DNA from: Rhodobiaceae bacterium
GTDB lineage: Bacteria; Pseudomonadota; Alphaproteobacteria; Parvibaculales; Parvibaculaceae
Direction: 5' to 3'
Length of the DNA: 6,615 nucleotides
Assembly (NCBI GenBank): GCA_002401305.2
Contig: NVSO02000124.1
Span: 1 to 6,615, forward strand
How positions within the stretch are numbered: position 1 is the first letter of the stretch; the number at the start of each line of letters is the position of its first letter. Below are positions 1 through 5,430 of the stretch, piece by piece. Under the pieces are notes generated by a model that was not told the origin of the DNA, ran no database searches, and saw only the letters and a list, made by a program, of their open reading frames with translations. A program made the position numbers and the translations under genes.

Positions 1-340
1 AAAAGGCGCCACGTTCCTGCTTATAGAGCCCCGGAGCAACAAACATATAGATTTGGGAGGCAATAACGGGAAAGGCAAAGAAGATTGCCCCAAAAAGCGC
101 AAGCTTAAGCTGAGTAAAAAAGTACTCCTGCGGCGCTGTAAAGATCAGCTTGAGATTTTCCTGATCGCCCGCCGCCCGCTCATAGGGGTAAAGCAGGATA
201 TTGAAAATATCTTCAGCGAAATAGAAGCAAATGCCAAACATCACCACAATAGCGGCCACCGACCACATCAACCGAGAGCGCAACTCAATCAAATGAGCCA
301 TCAAAGGGGCGCGGGAATCCTCAATATCAACATCGCTCAT
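1..340 (-). CDS. tatC: Sec-independent protein translocase TatC, N-terminal part (gene runs off the window)
   Basis: TatC is the multispanning inner-membrane core of the twin-arginine translocon; with TatB it recognises the RR signal peptide. The first 113 codons are present and the 3' part lies beyond base 1. I translated them by hand. Residues 15-24 read AHLIELRSRL, the signature of the cytoplasmic N-terminus, with E19 matching E. coli E15. A first membrane segment spans about 25-42. Residues 68-82 (TAPQEYFFTQLKLAL) lead into the second membrane segment, about 79-99. FVAPGLYKQER (100-110) is the first cytoplasmic loop, and F100 and E109 match the signal-recognition residues F94 and E103 of E. 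coli TatC. The start ATG (338-340) overlaps the tatB TGA as ATGA, so translation is probably coupled to tatB. A purine-rich GGCGGGAAAG lies upstream but is not a strong Shine-Dalgarno. Identity is secure; only completeness is unknown. Confidence 0.96.
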   Translation of the reverse strand, partial: MSDVDIEDSRAPLMAHLIELRSRLMWSVAAIVVMFGICFYFAEDIFNILLYPYERAAGDQENLKLIFTAPQEYFFTQLKLALFGAIFFAFPVIASQIYMFVAPGLYKQERGAF

Positions 341-801
341 GCCGTATCTTTCCCGCCTATATCCGCTTTTTGAGCAGCAACGTCCGCCTCTGCCAGGTCG
401 GCTTTAGCTTCAACAGGCTCCGAAGGTTCAGTGGGTTTAGAAGCATCCATGCTCGCCGCCGCGCCAAGTTTATCAGCCGCAGCTTCGGCTTTCTCCATCA
501 ATACCCGCTGATCCTTTTCCATGTCCTCAAATTCAGTCGGATCAATCGCCTCGCCCACAAGTTTTTTAACTTGCTGAACCGGAGAGATCTCGGACAGATT
601 TTTTTTGAGGTCCCGCAGCTCGCTCAGCTCGGTTTCGCGCGCCATGTCGCTAATCCCGTCCTGAAATTCCCGAGCCATACTGCGCATTTTCGCTGTATAG
701 CGCCCAATGTTACGCAACATAACGGGCAAGTCCTTAGGGCCAACAACAATGATTGCCAGAACGACCAAGACCAAAATTTCAGACCAACCGATGTCAAACA
801 T
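337..801 (-). CDS. tatB: Sec-independent protein translocase TatB
   Basis: TatB is the single-pass membrane component that, with TatC, forms the receptor for twin-arginine signal peptides. I start it at the ATG giving MFDIGWSEI, the family's typical N-terminus. The frame stays open to a TTG seven codons earlier (820-822), but that would add residues absent from the family. The product is 154 aa. Residues 1-20 form the membrane helix with the conserved E8. G21-P22 form the hinge, followed by LP and an amphipathic helix (about 25-75) rich in R, K and E. Residues from about 105 onward are an Ala/Glu/Pro-rich tail that looks disordered and makes the protein longer than the core domain, as is usual in alphaproteobacteria. 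It sits 84 bases after tatA and overlaps tatC by ATGA. The only ribosome-binding candidate is a weak GGGTG about 8 bases upstream, so read-through from tatA may matter. The E8 and GP motif make TatB rather than TatA the right call. Confidence 0.95.
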   Translation of the reverse strand: MFDIGWSEILVLVVLAIIVVGPKDLPVMLRNIGRYTAKMRSMAREFQDGISDMARETELSELRDLKKNLSEISPVQQVKKLVGEAIDPTEFEDMEKDQRVLMEKAEAAADKLGAAASMDASKPTEPSEPVEAKADLAEADVAAQKADIGGKDTA

Positions 802-885
802 CAGACAACACCCAGAGAACAACAGGAAAATTCACACGAGCAACCCATAGGGTCACACTAGATCAAGCCGACACCAAACCAGAAT
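802..885 (-). other. tatA-tatB spacer with a short hairpin
   Basis: The 84 bases between the tatA stop and the tatB start hold no gene I can support. One small inverted repeat, ACCC-ATA-GGGT (843-853), has a 4-bp stem and 3-base loop, and no T-run follows it on either strand. It is too weak to call a terminator. It could influence the relative output of TatA and TatB, which cells normally make in very different amounts, but that is inference. Confidence 0.3.
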
Positions 886-1104
886 TTAGGAGGTTTTGTC
901 TTTTGATTTCTCTTCTTCTTCCACTTTAGCAGTGTCAGATTTCTCAATGTTTTTAGGCTCTGCCACTTCTTCGCGACGACCTTTGCGAAAACTGGTGACA
1001 CCTTTAGCAACATCTCCCATCAGCTCAGAGATTTTGCCACGGCCGAAGAGCAATACAATCAGCACAACCACGATGATTACCTGCCACGGACCAATGCTTC
1101 CCAT
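886..1104 (-). CDS. tatA: Sec-independent protein translocase TatA
   Basis: TatA is the small, abundant Tat component that polymerises to form the protein-conducting element once TatBC has bound a substrate. The product is 72 aa, the usual length. Residues 1-8 (MGSIGPWQ) form the typical alphaproteobacterial N-terminus, with Q8 matching the polar residue of E. coli TatA. The membrane helix spans about 7-20, and F20-G21 is the conserved FG hinge. Residues 22-42 form the amphipathic helix, with F39 in the same position as the essential F39 of E. coli TatA. The tail (about 45-72) is charged, E/K-rich and probably disordered. The ATG is supported by a GGAG ribosome site 7 bases upstream (1112-1115), the best Shine-Dalgarno of the tat genes here. 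It is first of the tatABC group and lies 251 bases after scpB, so it may have its own promoter. Lack of the TatB E8/GP signature separates it from TatB. Confidence 0.97.
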   Translation of the reverse strand: MGSIGPWQVIIVVVLIVLLFGRGKISELMGDVAKGVTSFRKGRREEVAEPKNIEKSDTAKVEEEEKSKDKTS

Positions 1105-1111
1105 CTAAGTT

Positions 1112-1115
1112 CTCC
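1112..1115 (-). promoter_or_regulatory. Ribosome binding site of tatA
   Basis: GGAG on the minus strand lies 7 bases before the tatA ATG, an ideal spacing. It is clearly stronger than the sites before tatB and tatC, which fits the high TatA:TatB ratio usually needed for translocation. Confidence 0.75.
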
Positions 1116-1119
1116 AATT

Positions 1120-1140
1120 TTCAGCTCTACAGAGCTTGAA
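1120..1140 (-). repeat. Inverted repeat in the tatA leader
   Basis: TTCAGCTCT and AGAGCT-T-GAA can pair with one bulged base. The central AGCTCT-AC-AGAGCT (1123-1136) is perfect; in RNA the loop would probably open to four bases. It ends only a few bases before the tatA ribosome site on the mRNA and has no T-run after it, so it is not a terminator. It may be a 5' stabilising hairpin or an operator palindrome; I cannot tell which. Confidence 0.4.
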
Positions 1141-1172
1141 TACGCTTTAATTTAGACCACTAACTCTCAGAC

Positions 1173-1212
1173 ATCATTGCAGAAATTCGTAATAGTTGCA
1201 ATTCAACGTCAA
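1173..1212 (-). promoter_or_regulatory. Weak sigma-70-like promoter candidate for tatABC
   Basis: On the minus strand TTGACG (1207-1212) matches five of six bases of the -35 consensus, but the hexamer 17 bases on (CGAATT) is a poor -10. A shifted pair, TTGCAA (1196-1201), 17 bases, then AATGAT (1173-1178), scores about four of six in each box. Either would give a tatA leader of several tens of bases. The 251-base spacer makes a promoter here plausible, but the sequence match alone is weak. An alternative -10, CTATAT (1228-1233), has no good -35. Confidence 0.22.
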
Positions 1213-1235
1213 TTAGGTCAGCGATAGATATAGTG

Positions 1236-1286
1236 CTCGGAACGCCTCACCACCAGTGGTAACTGCTCCGAAGATGTGAGGTTTTT
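1236..1286. repeat. Overlapping inverted repeats in the scpB-tatA spacer
   Basis: Three pairings share this stretch. CCTCAC (1245-1250) pairs with GTGAGG (1276-1281). An 8-bp stem with two G-U pairs in the minus-strand RNA joins 1236-1243 to 1265-1272, with TCGGA/TCCGA as its core. A perfect ACCAC-CA-GTGGT (1249-1260) sits inside. The first and second pairings cross, so they are alternatives or a pseudoknot. On the plus strand the first stem is followed by TTTTT (1282-1286), resembling an intrinsic terminator with a long loop, although no plus-strand gene needs one. On the gene-bearing minus strand no U-run follows. Confidence 0.35.
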
Positions 1287-1355
1287 CCCGCATTAACATC
1301 AAGAAAAGTTCAACAAGTTGGAATAGCAAGAAACCAACCCGCCCTTTACGTCACA

Positions 1356-2354
1356 TCAGTCTTCGTTTTTAGATTGTATTTCGTGGTCATCTAATACTTC
1401 GCCGTATTCTTCAGGCGCTTCATCCTCGAAGTCTCCATCTCCGTCACCGCCCGTTTCGGTAGGATTGGGGACAATGAAGGTCGGCGGTAGATTGGCTTCC
1501 AACATGCCAGAGCCTCTAAGCTCTTCCAAACCCGGAAGGTCAGAGATGTTTTCTAGTCCGTAATGGATCAAAAACTCATCACTGGTGCCGTAGGTAACCG
1601 GGCGTCCTGGTGTGCGTCGACGTCCACGCAACCGGATCCAAGTCGTTTCCATCAACACATCAATCGTGCCTTTTGAAACGCTCACACCCCGAATATCTTC
1701 AATTTCGGCACGTGTAACGGGCTGGTGGTAAGCAATAATCGCCAATGTTTCCAAAGCAGCCCGGCTGAGTTTCTTCTGCTCAACAGCCTCGCGGCGCATA
1801 AGGAATGAGAGGTCTTCAGCCGTCCGCAGCATAAATTTATCCGCCACCCGCACCAAATTCACACCCCGGTTTTCATAGGCGATTTGCAAGTCTTCAATCA
1901 ACGCGCCGACATCAGCCCCTTCGGGCAAACGCGCAGCGATACTATCCACGTCCAATGGTTCAGCCGCCGCAAAGAACAAGGCCTCAACCATGCGCAATTG
2001 TTGCACGGGGTCGTGTAACGGGAACGGCTGAGCATCCTCTTCATCATCGTCATGCTCGGCTTCAGGAACGGCAACTAAATGAGGCTCTTCATCCCCGCCT
2101 TCCGCCGCGCTCTCCGGCTCATCCGCCGCGTCGCTTGCTTCTTCAGCACCAGCACCTACGTCAGAATCCGCACCCTCTTCAGAACTCAGGTCAGCCTCTT
2201 CCTCTAATTCATTCAAATCAGAGACTTCTTCGTCATCCAAGCGAGCTTCAGCACCCTCAGTCTCGCTCTGCGCGTCGGCAGCAGAGACGTCATGTTCTTG
2301 GGCGTCATCATCGCCAGACACAGCTTCAGGGTTCGTTTCAGATGTTTCGCTCAT
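1356..2354 (-). CDS. scpB: Segregation and condensation protein ScpB with a long acidic N-terminal extension
   Basis: ScpB forms a dimer that binds the middle of the kleisin ScpA in the SMC-ScpAB complex, which organises and segregates the chromosome. The product is 332 aa; the family core is nearer 180-200 aa. Residues 115-190 (starting DPVQQLRMVEALFFAA) are the first winged-helix domain. Residues 194-275 are the second, with the hallmark ALETLAIIAYHQPVTRAEIE (200-219), IRGVSV (221-226), GRPVTYGTSDEFL and the region ending in LPGLEEL. The excess is mostly residues 1-112: of residues 11-110, 41 are Asp or Glu and only one (R38) is Lys or Arg, so this part is almost certainly disordered. The C-terminal 32 residues are also acidic (14 D/E). 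The ATG overlaps the scpA TGA as ATGA, which supports this start and implies coupled translation. No frameshift is seen, and the extension is continuous with the core. Function is secure; the role of the extension is unknown. Confidence 0.95.
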   Translation of the reverse strand: MSETSETNPEAVSGDDDAQEHDVSAADAQSETEGAEARLDDEEVSDLNELEEEADLSSEEGADSDVGAGAEEASDAADEPESAAEGGDEEPHLVAVPEAEHDDDEEDAQPFPLHDPVQQLRMVEALFFAAAEPLDVDSIAARLPEGADVGALIEDLQIAYENRGVNLVRVADKFMLRTAEDLSFLMRREAVEQKKLSRAALETLAIIAYHQPVTRAEIEDIRGVSVSKGTIDVLMETTWIRLRGRRRTPGRPVTYGTSDEFLIHYGLENISDLPGLEELRGSGMLEANLPPTFIVPNPTETGGDGDGDFEDEAPEEYGEVLDDHEIQSKNED

Positions 2355-3385
2355 TCGTCACTCGCGTCGCCATTAGGGGTTTCAGACGATTGGTTGGATT
2401 TTTGAGGCATCTTTGCATCGCGGCCTGCCCGACGCCGCACATAAACCGGTTCAAAGTGGTTCATTTGTTTAATCTCAAGATGGCCGTGTTTTACCAATTC
2501 AAGGGTGGCACTAAACGTACTCGCAATCGCACTGCGCCGCTTTTCAGGCGAGGTATACCCCGGCGGCAAAAAGGACTCGATACGGCCCCAATCGATGACA
2601 ATGCCGAGCATATTTTGAATGCGGTTACGCGCATCTTCGATGGACAAAATGGGGAACTTCTTTGGTTCCCACTTCGGCTCATGCCCCCGCAACCTTTGGG
2701 TCACATACGACTTGAGCAAATCGTACAAAGTACCTTGCCACTCAGGCGTTTTGATCACCCGTACCCCCTCAGGTGCCCCGCGACCAAAAATGGAAACCCC
2801 CATTCGGTGGCGCGCCATCAGGTCTTGGCTGGCCTTACGCATGGCTTCAAGCCGGCGCAATTGAAACGCCAAGATAGCCGCCATCTCCTCGCCAGACGGG
2901 CCTTCTTCTTCTTCAGGCGGCGGCAGCAACAATTTCGACTTCAAAAAGGCCAGCCAGGACGCCATCACCAGATAATCAGCAGCAAGATCAAGCTCTAACC
3001 GCTTAGCATTATTGATAAATTCAAGATATTGATTTGCCAGAGCCAAGATCGAAATCTTGGTGATATCAACCTTTTGAGTGCGCGCCATCGCCAAAAGCAC
3101 ATCAAGCGGGCCTTCGTAGCCATCAAGGTCAACAATCAACCCGTCTTCAGGCACAGACTTGTGGGGGGCGGCCTTGTCTTCTTGAAACGTGTCTTCTTGA
3201 AACGTGTCTGCTTGAACCGTTTTTGGTAGGGCCGCTTGCCCCTCGTGTTCAGCGCCCGCCTCTTGAGGTGGTCCCGCAGAATCTGAAACCTCGTCATTGG
3301 ACACAGCCGTATCCGTCCCCCCAGCGCTTTCTTCAGCTTGCTCAGGAGGTTGATCTTCAGGTGTTTTAGGCGGTGTTTCACTCAT
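2351..3385 (-). CDS. scpA: Segregation and condensation protein ScpA (kleisin)
   Basis: ScpA is the bacterial kleisin that bridges the SMC heads and holds an ScpB dimer. The product is 344 aa from the ATG at 3383-3385. A GTG two codons earlier (3389-3391) is in frame and cannot be excluded, since neither has a clear Shine-Dalgarno. Residues 1-81 form a low-complexity acidic tail containing a three-unit pentapeptide repeat. The conserved core starts at about 83 with LIVDLDGYEGPLDVLL, the ScpA signature and start of the SMC-neck-binding helical domain (to about 165, including DLAADYLVMASWLAFLKSK). A middle region (about 165-240) contains the ScpB-binding part. The C-terminal winged helix for the SMC head cap is about 245-320 (SPEKRRSAIASTFSATLELV, then LEIKQ). 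A short polar tail ends the protein. It overlaps scpB and follows nagZ after roughly 100 bases, so it may start a new transcription unit or be read through from nagZ. Confidence 0.96.
   Translation of the reverse strand: MSETPPKTPEDQPPEQAEESAGGTDTAVSNDEVSDSAGPPQEAGAEHEGQAALPKTVQADTFQEDTFQEDKAAPHKSVPEDGLIVDLDGYEGPLDVLLAMARTQKVDITKISILALANQYLEFINNAKRLELDLAADYLVMASWLAFLKSKLLLPPPEEEEGPSGEEMAAILAFQLRRLEAMRKASQDLMARHRMGVSIFGRGAPEGVRVIKTPEWQGTLYDLLKSYVTQRLRGHEPKWEPKKFPILSIEDARNRIQNMLGIVIDWGRIESFLPPGYTSPEKRRSAIASTFSATLELVKHGHLEIKQMNHFEPVYVRRRAGRDAKMPQKSNQSSETPNGDASDE
3176..3220 (-). repeat. Three tandem 15-base units inside scpA
   Basis: GTCTTCTTGAAACGT occurs twice in perfect tandem (3176-3190, 3191-3205) and a third copy with two changes follows (3206-3220). 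On the coding strand the units read TVQAD, TFQED, TFQED at ScpA residues 56-70. The unit is a multiple of three, so copy number can change without breaking the frame. It lies in the disordered acidic tail before the kleisin core, where length changes should be tolerated. Confidence 0.9.
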
Positions 3386-3487
3386 AGACACAAATCACGG
3401 AATCAAAATTATTAACGGGTAAGCAATCTTTATACCCCGGCTGGGGCATGTCGCCTACGACCATTCTAGGTGAAGTTGGGGGTAACT
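3386..3487 (-). promoter_or_regulatory. nagZ-scpA spacer with a possible scpA promoter
   Basis: This roughly 100-base gap holds no gene. On the minus strand TATAAA (3429-3434) is a good -10 match and would start transcription about 35-40 bases before the scpA ATG. The best -35 at a 17-base spacing, TAGGCG, matches only three of six. A CCCC-GGCT-GGGG inverted repeat (3435-3446) directly abuts the -10. It is short and lacks a following T-run, so I do not call it a terminator for nagZ, but it could be a protein site or weak hairpin. A single GAATC (3400-3404), a GANTC methylation motif, lies in the presumed leader. Confidence 0.22.
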
Positions 3488-4513
3488 TTAGGCCGATTTT
3501 TTACACAATTCATCAAATCGAGCCAGAGAGGCAGTTAAATCAATGTCTTCTGGGGTCCGCAGTGCCTTTTCGGCAGCTTTTGCCCGCTTTAAAGAAGGGC
3601 CAGAAAGGAAGGAAAGCTCGCCAGCGATCTCTGTCATTTGAGCCATATCCCCATTGCAATGTAAAATCATATCGCACCCGGCCCTTAACGAGTCTTGGAC
3701 CCGCGAGGCATATGTGCCCCCTAGAGCTTTCATGGACAGGTCATCAGTCATAATCAAACCCTGATACCCAATGTCTCCGCGCAAAACATCCTTGATCACT
3801 TTGGCAGATGTGGTTGCGGGTGCTTGGTCATCGATCGCCTCATAAATAACATGGGCCGTCATCGCCATGACAATGTCTTTAAGGGCTGCAAATGGTTTGA
3901 AATCTGTCGCCGCCAACTCTTCATAAGACGTCGCCACCCGTGGCAATTCCAAATGGGAATCCACACCCGCACGACCATGGCCCGGAATATGTTTGATAAT
4001 GGGCAGAACACCGCCCGCCAAAAGCCCATTTGCAACGGCACGCCCAATCGGCACCACAACATCTTCACCGCGTCCATAAGCCCGGTTGCCAATAACGTCA
4101 TGTGCGCCTTCAATCGGCAGGTCCATAATCGGCAGGCAATTGACGTTCACACCCACATCGATCAGCTCTTGAGCGATAAGGCGCGCGCCAAGCCACGCAA
4201 ACTCTAAGCCCGCGTCGCCATCCGTTTCGAATAATTTTCCATAAGACCGGCCTTCGGGATAGGCCCGCCAATGCGGCGGTTTAAGGCGCGCAACGCGTCC
4301 CCCTTCCTGATCAATCAAGATCGGCGTGGTCTCACGGCCCGTAATCTCGCGCAAACTTGCGGTAAGCGCACGTACTTGCTCAGGCGTGTCCACATTGCGC
4401 GCAAAGAGGATAAAGCCCCACGGCTGAACCTCGCGGAAGAAAGCGGCTTCTTCAGCGCTCAACACATGGCCCTGACAGCCAAAAATCACATTTCTCATAG
4501 ATGATGACTGCAC
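3488..4513 (-). CDS. nagZ: Beta-N-acetylhexosaminidase NagZ (glycoside hydrolase family 3)
   Basis: NagZ is a cytoplasmic enzyme of peptidoglycan recycling that removes N-acetylglucosamine from GlcNAc-anhydroMurNAc peptides; in some bacteria its products control AmpC beta-lactamase. The product is 341 aa, a normal length for the single-domain form. From the N-terminus: PWGFILFARN (31-40), DQEGGRVARL (68-77), IGNRAYGRG (141-149), the KHIPGHG motif (174-180), and D185-S-H187, the loop dyad acting as acid/base in NagZ. D257 in TDDLSMKAL is the expected nucleophile. No signal peptide is visible, which fits a cytoplasmic enzyme. The GTG start (4511-4513) is chosen because an AGGGGG lies 4 bases upstream. 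An ATG five codons later (4496-4498) gives a more family-like MRNVIFGC but has no ribosome site. It lies 8 bases after the SPOR gene, so the two are surely cotranscribed. All catalytic residues are present. Confidence 0.94.
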   Translation of the reverse strand: MQSSSMRNVIFGCQGHVLSAEEAAFFREVQPWGFILFARNVDTPEQVRALTASLREITGRETTPILIDQEGGRVARLKPPHWRAYPEGRSYGKLFETDGDAGLEFAWLGARLIAQELIDVGVNVNCLPIMDLPIEGAHDVIGNRAYGRGEDVVVPIGRAVANGLLAGGVLPIIKHIPGHGRAGVDSHLELPRVATSYEELAATDFKPFAALKDIVMAMTAHVIYEAIDDQAPATTSAKVIKDVLRGDIGYQGLIMTDDLSMKALGGTYASRVQDSLRAGCDMILHCNGDMAQMTEIAGELSFLSGPSLKRAKAAEKALRTPEDIDLTASLARFDELCKKSA

Positions 4514-4521
4514 AGTGCCCC

Positions 4522-5430
4522 CTACCGCTTACGAACTAAACAACCTTGGCCGCGCGTTTTTAACTGCGCACAAGTTTGGCTGGCTTTTTCTTTAGATGCA
4601 AAGAAACCCATCCGCAAACGGTAATAGATCCCCTTGTCCCCAAGATCTGCCCGCTGAAGGTCAGGCCGCATGCCATCCAATAAATCTGAATGTTTGGCGC
4701 GCAAGGAAGCAAATTCCGCATTTGCAGTCGCCACATCTCTAAAGGCCGCAATTTGAATAACATACTCACCGCTTGTCACGGCTTTCGGTGCCCGTGCCGG
4801 TTGCGACACGACGCGCGCAGGAACTGTACTCGCCGTCACAGTTTTGCTTTTGCTCACATCTGTCGAACTAGGCGGAACCAATCTGCGCGGTTTCGCAGCA
4901 GGCATTGGTACAGGTTTCTGGGAGCGCGACGTGCTGACGGCTCGTTGCTGCCCACCAACCACAAGAGAGCCAACCGAGGATGGAATTTCCAATGCGGGCG
5001 GTAAAGTCTCTACATAATTTTTTGAGGTTTCAGGCACGCGGTTCGGCACGCGCGCGATGTCTATCGGCTCTTCAGAGCGCGGCAGCAACCGTTCAATCCC
5101 ATTATCCAAGGCTTCTGCGCCAGAAATCTTGTCGTAAATACGCTTATCGCGGTGAGGGAATTTTTGGCCACCGGGATCTTCCGGTGCCATTTTGAAAGGC
5201 GTTCTATCAGCTTGAATAAGCGGCGGCCCGGATTTGGCGCCCTGCTTCATGCCCTGCTGGTAAGCTAAAAACACAACCCCGGCAAAGGCCGCAATAACGA
5301 CGATCGCGCCGAGGAAAAGCAGCGGCCCGCGTCTGCGAGGTCCTTCATCAGTTGCATCATAGGTGTGATATTCATCTGCAGGCGTTGCTGCAAATTGACC
5401 ACCTCTGTCATCATCATCATAGCCGGCCAT
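4522..5430 (-). CDS. Single-pass membrane protein with C-terminal SPOR domain
   Basis: SPOR domains bind peptidoglycan glycan strands stripped of stem peptides and so locate proteins to the division septum. The product is 302 aa. Residues 1-34 are a cytoplasmic tail, acidic at first (DDDD at 5-8) and then PRRR. Residues 36-57 form one membrane helix, with the positive residues before it predicting a periplasmic C-terminus. Residues 69-104 contain PPLIQADRTPFK and PEDPGGQ, then a KRIYDKISG stretch, which I recall as conserved in alphaproteobacterial members. A long Pro/Ser/Lys-rich linker runs to about 220. The SPOR domain is about 221-302 (YVIQIAAF, then ADLGDKGIYYRLRMGFF). The only two cysteines, C287 and C297, are both in it. 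Context between argS and nagZ is typical of the alphaproteobacterial family. The ATG follows the argS TAA directly, with GAGGAG 9 bases upstream. It resembles FtsN-like or DamX-like proteins in layout, but I do not assign a specific name. Confidence 0.92.
   Translation of the reverse strand: MAGYDDDDRGGQFAATPADEYHTYDATDEGPRRRGPLLFLGAIVVIAAFAGVVFLAYQQGMKQGAKSGPPLIQADRTPFKMAPEDPGGQKFPHRDKRIYDKISGAEALDNGIERLLPRSEEPIDIARVPNRVPETSKNYVETLPPALEIPSSVGSLVVGGQQRAVSTSRSQKPVPMPAAKPRRLVPPSSTDVSKSKTVTASTVPARVVSQPARAPKAVTSGEYVIQIAAFRDVATANAEFASLRAKHSDLLDGMRPDLQRADLGDKGIYYRLRMGFFASKEKASQTCAQLKTRGQGCLVRKR

Noticed and set aside
820..822. TTG start for tatB seven codons upstream of the ATG
   Set aside because: It would add MFSGCCL before the family-typical MFDIGWSEI, which would displace the conserved E8, and it has no ribosome site.
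1213..1299. 28-codon minus-strand frame in the scpB-tatA spacer, starting MLMREKPHIFG and ending in TAA
   Set aside because: There is no Shine-Dalgarno before either ATG, it overlaps the inverted repeats, and a 28-codon frame is expected by chance in 250 bases. It would deserve reconsideration only if conserved in relatives or seen in ribosome profiling.
1955..2998. Long open frame of 347 codons on the plus strand opposite scpB and scpA
   Set aside because: The translation is R/P/Q/H-rich low complexity, it lies wholly antisense to two well-recognised genes, and it resembles no family I know. It is a by-product of their codon use.
3400..3404. GANTC (CcrM-type methylation) site before scpA as a sign of cell-cycle control
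   Set aside because: GANTC is expected about once per 256 bases and occurs at several other places inside the genes of this window, so one site in the spacer is not significant.
3435..3446. CCCC-GGCT-GGGG as a rho-independent terminator after nagZ
   Set aside because: The stem is only 4 bp and the sequence after it on the transcribed strand (TATAAAGATTG) has no U-run.
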